A stretch of DNA of 64,000 bases from Populus alba. Lineage: Eukaryota > Streptophyta > Magnoliopsida > Malpighiales > Salicaceae. Position 1 is the stretch's first letter, and each line of letters starts with the position of its first letter. The translations under genes were made by a program, and so were the position numbers. The stretch lies in NCBI RefSeq assembly GCF_005239225.2, contig NC_133296.1, positions 682,001 through 746,000 of the forward strand, read 5' to 3'. The notes under the pieces are model-generated. The model was not told where the DNA came from. It saw only the letters and a list, made by a program, of their open reading frames with translations, and made no database searches. This document shows, piece by piece, positions 58,121 through 64,000 of the stretch.

Positions 58121-61100
58121 TCATTTAAGTGGTTTCAACCCAAGGGCTGCTCGGAGCTTATTAGCTTCAGCAATCTCCGGATCAGGGTGGTCCGTACCAT
58201 CATCTTTCCTTTCCTTCTTTTCCTTCTTCTTCTTCTTCTTTGGCTCTTCTGCTCCATCTCCGCGCCTTTTAGGACTACTGCTGTGGGCATGTCTTTTACG
58301 ATCCCGACTTCGGCTCCTTGAATGACTCCTCCGCCTGCCACGGTCCCTATCTCGTCTTTCACGCTCCCTGCCTTCCCTTTCTCTTTCTCGTTCCCGGTCA
58401 TGACCATAATCTCTTTCATCTCTCAAACGATAGCGATCCCTGTCTCTGTCCCTGTCTCTCTCTCTTCCACGTCCACGCTCCCTATCATAGTCTTTGTCAT
58501 AATCTCTATCATAGTCACGATCCCTGCATAAATAGTGAAAATAAAAATGGCATAAGCTTACCCTTTTTCCAATAAACTATGCAGGAGGCATCAAAGTTGC
58601 ATCTGAAATGTAATTCTTAACAGCCAGGAAAAAAAAAAACAGGAAATTGTGGTAGCACTCAATTGGAAATGGGAAATACAAAGTCACCAATGCTCCAACA
58701 TCTGTAATGGTTATTGAATTGAAATTCAAAAGTGCTCATGAAGATGCACGTAGTCACATGGCATTTTTAATAAACAAAATTAGCTATCTGTAAAAGCAAC
58801 CAATTTTATAACTGAAAGCGGAAGAACCCTAATCTATTTACATACTGAGTGGTTTAAAAGTTTCAATATGATGGGCATATAAAACAAAACAGAATGTTTG
58901 ATTTACAGCAGATAACTAGCTGAAAGTCAAATTAAAATGAGCACCAATGACCATGAAATTGCAATTACAATAAGATTGTCTGATCCATCATACTTCTCAC
59001 TGCACACTGTCAGTGCAGAGAAACCTGGCAGGATCATTCGATTTCACTGTTGGAAGCTGTTTTAAACCAGCAATGGCTTTAAATGCCATGGTGAAAAAAT
59101 GGAGCTAGATTTTACTTTACATGTGAATGAAATGGTTTGCTTGTTAGACAACAGCTTCCATAATGGTCTTCTAGTTGATTCACAAAGAGGAAAACTCCTA
59201 ATTCTGCCTCATATCCATTCATGTGCTAAGAAAGTTATGAAACTCCAAAAGTTTTCAACCATGATATACTGATACTGGTATAAAACCTCAACATTTTATT
59301 AAGGGGAAAACATGCATGTAAAAAAGAAACTCAATATTAAAGTTCCAAAGCTCTATGGAGTTCTACCAAGAACCAAATAAACAATGTAGTTCCTACAACA
59401 TGCCACCAGATCTTCATTGCTATCATCATCTTCAGTCCTATATCAATGTTTCATTGCATGTATATGCACATTTCTCTTAACATCTTCGTGATTCATAAAG
59501 AAACCAAATAAGTTGCACAAAAAAATTCCATGATAAAGAATAATAAATCACCAAGTTCCCAAGGAGAAAAAAAATGTGACTATTCGGGAGCCAGAATGAG
59601 CACACCACTTACCTATGTCTGTGACTATCACGTCTTCTATCCCGATCCCGATCCCGATCCCTTTCCCTTTCCCTTGCAGGACTTCTCTCATGGTAGTAGT
59701 CCTGTAAATAATTCATTAATTGATAAATAAGACCAAGTATGCAATGTGATTTAGAAGAAAGAAATTAAAGAAAGAAAAGTTGCAATATAGCTCAACTTGG
59801 GAAGGAAGGATACCCGTTCATCAGCACCATTGTCTAATCCCTCTAGTTGCTCATTCTCTTCTCGCTCTTCCTCTTCTTCAAAATCGTCTTCCAACACACT
59901 CTTTCTAGGTTCAAGTGCAGCAAGTGTTTCAAGAGTCCATCTGATGATTATAGAAAGGGTCACCCACATATGGAAGCAAAAATATGGATTTCAATGAAAT
60001 AGAAACTAAAATGACACAAACAAAAACTCACTTATCAGCTCACAAGTTATATATCCTAAGGCAATAGAACATAAGCCATCTCAAAAATTGTCTGCCCTGC
60101 ACAATTACCAGATAAAAAATCCTTGAGCAAGTTGTAGAAAAGTTACCTTTTCTTAATACGGGGCATAGCAATGTCACAAGAATAATCTTTTGTCAAGAGC
60201 TCGTCGATAACTTCATCCATGTGTGTCAATGCAAATTCTGATAAACAGAATTCAACAAACACGTCAGTAAATTCATCTAAACAGCAGCAGCGACACATGA
60301 AAGACTTTGAAAAGTTACAATGAGAACGCAATCAAAAGAAAAGGATTTAAAGAGCTTACTCCCATCAGTTAGTTTTTTCCTCAACTTTCGATAGTCATTA
60401 TACAAAGGCTCTAGGTAACGATACACATCAATATCAGTCCCAGTAAGTCGCAGATAAAAAGCACCAAGCACACGCACATATCTACACCAAGGCAAAGAAA
60501 TGTCCAGTTAGAACCCAAGTAGAAATTTTGAGAAATGTAAAAAACAATTAAGAAAAAACTAAAGAGTACGCAAACCAAGTACAAACACTAAGAACAAAGA
60601 GTCTCATATCTCTCCTCTAATCACCAGTATCTCAACAAACAAACAGACATCAAATCTTGTAACTTCCAACACAACAATACTAAAAACAAACAAGATTCTA
60701 ATCTTTTCCTCTGTCACCTTATTTCCATTCATTTAAATTCCATACCTTTTTTATAGCAAACAAAACAAAAACCATAGAAGCTAAAGAAAACATAAATTAA
60801 ATTGAAATCTTCTTTCTTTCTTTTTTTCAATTCCAAAAGTTCGAAGTCTCCATTTCATTTTCTTGCATAAATTAACCCAAAATTTCTTCTTGCTTTTGAA
60901 TTCGTTGATCTACACAAATGGAGAGCAATTAGCTCAATCCTACATATATATAAAATAAAATAAAAAACAACCCCACACCAAAATTTATGAGACCCCAGTT
61001 ACTTTTACCATAAACTTCCCCAAACTGAGTTATTATCAGAGGAAAAGGGTAAATAACGCTGAATACACTGAAACTCACACTTAAAATACAAGCAACAAAG

Positions 61101-61497
61101 GTAACTAACACTAAATAGAGACTGATAATCACAATTAAAATCAATTTAGAACAAAACCCAAATGGTAATTAACAGTTAAATTTTTTTATAAAAAAAAATT
61201 CACTTACTTGTAATCTTCGTTTTTAATGAATTCAACAACAATATCTTTCTCAGGTTGAATTTGCAACATCTTCATGACCAAACACATAAACGGCGTCGGC
61301 TTACGATTTCCACCGTAAGTACCACCTAAGTGATCGAGTTCCATCGCTTTATCGACCAAAGTCTCTGCAGTTAACCCAAAACATTGTTCTTTCCAGTACG
61401 TGTGTTGATAGATTTTGGACCGCAGGATTTTCTCTACTAGGTTTTGTGGGTTTGTCCCTCTTATGTTCTTCGCTGTTGGATCTGTTCGATTCGCCAT
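58121..61497 (-). CDS. PRP38: Pre-mRNA splicing factor PRP38 family protein
   Basis: Six coding exons, complement(58121..58523, 59613..59701, 59814..59940, 60147..60237, 60360..60481, 61208..61497), give 373 aa. The PRP38 domain occupies about 1-175: MANRTDPTAKNIRGTNPQNL, QHTYWKEQCFGLTAETLVDK, LGGTYGGNRKPTPFMCLVMK, YVRVLGAFYLRLTGTDIDVY, FALTHMDEVIDELL and IAMPRIKKRW. An acidic patch (EDDFEEEEEREENEQ) follows, then a long Arg/Asp/Glu and RS-like tail, a Lys-rich run and the end NKLRAALGLKPLK. PRP38 is a U4/U6.U5 tri-snRNP protein needed to activate the spliceosome in the nucleus. It resembles Arabidopsis At2g40650. The tail is built from short RD/RE-coding repeats that give open frames on the other strand. 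Confidence 0.93.
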
Positions 61498-61659
61498 TGG
61501 ATTTGATGAATTTTCGTGGAGATTTTTCAGAAATGTATAGAGAAACCCTAATAAAAGAAGTTGGGGATTATAGAGGGAGGGGAGAGTGTTCCGTCAAGGA
61601 GGAGGAGAGACGGTGCGTTTTCATTAAAGGGCCGTGAGATTAGAGCCCTAAGAGGATAG

Positions 61660-61681
61660 GGCCCATCAACATGTTGGCCCA
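61660..61681 (-). promoter_or_regulatory. Two site II (TGGGCC) elements upstream of PRP38
   Basis: GGCCCA occurs on the plus strand at 61660-61665 and 61676-61681, i.e. TGGGCC twice on the gene's sense strand, about 165-185 bp upstream of the ATG. Spacing and number fit site II promoters of housekeeping genes. Confidence 0.6.
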
Positions 61682-62044
61682 TTTGAAATACTACTTGTGT
61701 GTTTGACTTAGATTTTACAGTTGACGATTTAAAAACAAAATAGATTTTGAAAAAATATTTTTAGTTTTGGTTTTAAAAAATATTTTTTTTTAAATACTCT
61801 AAAATATATTTTTATTTTTAAAATAAAAAAATATATGTCTCCATAATAATAATAATAAAAAAAAACATGTTATTTTAACTTCTACAAAATAAAATTTTAA
61901 ATGTAATTATATATACCTTTTAGATTTTAATAAAAATCATCTTAAGAAATTATAAAAAATTTTAATTATTAAAATGACAAAAGCTTCTTAATTTTCCAAT
62001 AAATTTCATAATGCTAAAAATAACTACTCATATTTACTCTAAAA

Positions 62045-62066
62045 AGAGAGAGAGAGAGAGAGAGAA
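62045..62066. repeat. (GA)n microsatellite
   Basis: About 11 AG units. Confidence 0.85.
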
Positions 62067-62559
62067 AGGAGAGAAACATGAAAGAGAAAATGAAAAAACA
62101 TAATCTAGCCATTGTAAGAACATTCAAGTTTATTTATTTCTAAACACCATAAAATTTTCTTAATTTATCTAAAATTTAAAATTCTAATTGAAACAAAAAT
62201 AATTCATTCTTGATATTAATTTTTTAAAAATAACATGATACTTGTCGAGAGGCATGGAGAGAAGAAAGAACACAAGAAGAGGGAATTAAAATATATATAT
62301 ATATATATATAGATTGGGCTTATCTTTCATTAAGCAAGAAGGATAAAGATCCAAGAAAGGTTTTTCTCGTTCATGGTTTGCAATTTGGATAGATGAATCG
62401 ACTCTCATCCTTCCCTTTTCCTAGTAACCAAACAACTAGAAGGATGGTAAATCATTCATCCTCTCCTCATTTGACTCAATCCATCCTTCTCTTAGCCATC
62501 CCTCCTAACAAATATGGCCTGTAACCTTTATCTTAAAATTAAAATTTTCTTATAAAAAA

Positions 62560-62790
62560 ATAAATCAAGATATTAAATAATAAAATTAAATAAGAATTAA
62601 CTAAATAAAAGACACAAAAAACAACCCACACTAACTCAGATTAATCTATCAAGTATTATTCTCAAAATTAAAATAACCTAATAAAAAATAAATAAAACAA
62701 ATTATAAAATTTAATTGATCAATATTCAAAGACGAAATTAATTTATATATTAATTAAAAAAATTCAACCAAATTAACCCATCAAATATTA
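62560..62790 (-). repeat. Dispersed repeat family B, diverged copy
   Basis: Words AAATAAATAAAACAAATTAT, CAATATTCAAAGACGAAATT and CAACCAAATTAACCCATCAA match the order of the array at 55170. Confidence 0.4.
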
Positions 62791-63193
62791 CCAAAAAAAA
62801 ATATTAATTGAAAAAAAAAAAAAAAAAAAAAACCTATTCTAACAGGTTACTCCTTGTGAGGAGATGACCAATAAAACCCAAATTTTCTTCCCCCTCCCCT
62901 CCATGATAATGCACATCAACCATGGTCACAATCACAATAGCGTTTATTTAAAAAAAAAACAATAAAATTATCGATACAAGAACTGTTCAAAAGTGCAAAT
63001 CAGTAGGCGAGAGTAAACGGAAGAAAAATCAAATAACTACAGCTGACTTGACAAGTATACAAGAACGTGTATCTAATCATCGATGTCCGATCTTACCTTT
63101 GATAAGGGACATATGGGGGACTAAGAACCTAAATTCTATGTTGATGAATTACAGATGCCACCTGAGCAAATACAGTATACAATAAAAGGGCTC

Positions 63194-64000
63194 TCATCTT
63201 TGCAGTTGATCTGGTGTGTGGTTGCTTGTAGTGGATGATGATGTTGTCCGACCATTTAGCACCCCGTTATCTACAGGCGGACTTGTTCCCCACTTCTTTT
63301 CTGATTCTGTGGGTTCTATAACTTTAACAGACCCATCGGTCAACCCAACAGCTAGCTGGTTGGGATCGAGTGGATGAGTAGCAACAACTAGTGGGTGAGC
63401 AGTTTGGCTCCTACAGAATCACACACCCAAGGGTAAGTGTAGATCAAGACGGCACTACTAGTTGTGGGAGGAATAGCAGGTGGCAATGGAAACTCGAGTA
63501 CAAGGCACGCTAAAAACCACATACCCGTTATATGCCGAGGGGGCAATTCGGCATCTAAGTCTCAGGTGATCGGAGTCAAACACTCCAATGTTACCATCAC
63601 TGAATGTGGCGTAAATTAATTGACTGTTGCAAGAGTAGGCTGCATAAGATATGGGTGCAGAAATGGCATCTTGCGGTACCCACTGCAAAGGAAAATCAAG
63701 AGAATGTTGATGCTGTCACTGAATCTCTTAAAGCGGACAATAATAAAATATTTATGTCAAACCTCGTACCTGATGGATACGCTCCATCTTGGAGGCATCA
63801 TATATTGCTAACTGGGTCTCATGAACCACGAGCAAACGAGTCTGATCAGAGTGGAACTGAACACGGGTGTCACCAGTAGGTGACTTTCCTGTTGGAATTT
63901 GAATTGCAACTGATTTTCTTTTCTCCCATGTATCAATGCTCCAGATGCAAAGCTGCAGAAAGTAGCTATTAAGGTGATTGGCGACACAGATACAAAAGCT
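63194..64000 (-). CDS. TOPLESS-related transcriptional co-repressor, C-terminal part
   Basis: Three final coding exons are visible, complement(63194..63410, 63525..63682, 63770..63952). The gene continues beyond the right edge, with 63953-64000 lying in an intron. The encoded part is the end of the second WD40 propeller: LCIWSIDTWEKRKSVAIQIP, LVVHETQLAIYDASKMERIH, WVPQDAISAPISYAAYSCNS, FSDGNIGVFDSDHLRLRCRI, NQLAVGLTDGSVKVIEPTES, KKWGTSPPVDNG, ending NHTPDQLQR. TPL/TPR proteins are nuclear Groucho-type co-repressors recruited by EAR-motif proteins such as Aux/IAA and JAZ-NINJA. The N-terminal LisH/CTLH region is outside the window, so I do not assign a TPR number. The loop between SAY and the PLVVA strand looks a few residues shorter than in members I recall. 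Confidence 0.9.

Larger units (their letters stand above)
61682..63193. other. AT-rich spacer between PRP38 and the TOPLESS-related gene
   Basis: No gene is visible. It holds a (GA)n tract, a (TA)n tract near 62290, a diverged family-B copy and a possible transposon end near 62380-62523. The part near 63100-63193 is probably the 3' UTR of the TOPLESS-related gene. Confidence 0.5.

Noticed and set aside
58318..58575. Frames antisense to the PRP38 Arg-rich tail
   Set aside because: Shadows of the RD/RE-coding repeats.

Overview
The window is nuclear DNA from a flowering plant. Short GT-AG introns, very AT-rich intergenic DNA, plant-only protein families (KIN-14 kinesin with a calponin-homology domain, TOPLESS-related co-repressor, wall-galacturonan-binding domain) and the repeat style suggest a woody eudicot. 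Populus or another Salicaceae is my best guess, from recall of protein and repeat sequences, not from a search. There are no bacterial operons, CRISPR arrays, tRNAs or rRNAs that I can support.

Layout. 1-0.73 kb: decayed PPR gene (minus). 1.1-4.6 kb: RING+PHD nuclear protein (minus). 4.8-23.3 kb: about 18 kb of AT-rich DNA with no supported gene, holding old repeats and one complete non-autonomous PIF/Harbinger-like element (8693-9653). 23.8-29.8 kb: 19-exon CH-domain kinesin (plus). 34.8-37.1 kb: PP2C phosphatase (plus). 38.9-39.5 kb: small secreted GUB_WAK protein (minus). 39.8-40.4 kb: nested tandem duplications. 42.9-45.5 kb: mitochondrial single-stranded DNA-binding protein (minus). 46.1-47.0 kb: F-box pseudogene (plus). 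48.3-54.2 kb: eIF3a, 13 coding exons (minus). 56.7-57.6 kb: single-exon plant protein of unknown function (plus). 58.1-61.5 kb: PRP38-family splicing factor (minus). 63.2 kb to the right edge: 3' end of a TOPLESS-related gene (minus).

I built the exon models by hand from splice signals, reading-frame continuity and recalled family sequences. Every complete multi-exon model closes in frame: PHD/RING 809 aa, kinesin 1037 aa, PP2C 426 aa, mtSSB 213 aa, eIF3a 989 aa, PRP38 373 aa. Two introns are non-canonical. One in the kinesin motor domain looks like a U12-type AT-AC intron. One in eIF3a can only be kept in frame as a GC-AG intron.

The genes are mostly unrelated housekeeping or regulatory loci (chromatin, cytoskeleton, signalling, organelle DNA, translation, splicing, transcriptional repression), as is usual for a plant chromosome arm; they do not form one pathway. 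No clearly new multi-gene system is visible. The most unusual items are the two non-canonical introns, the palindrome-rich transposon, the 109-bp inverted duplicate flanking the mtSSB/F-box block, and the recent tandem duplications near 40 kb.
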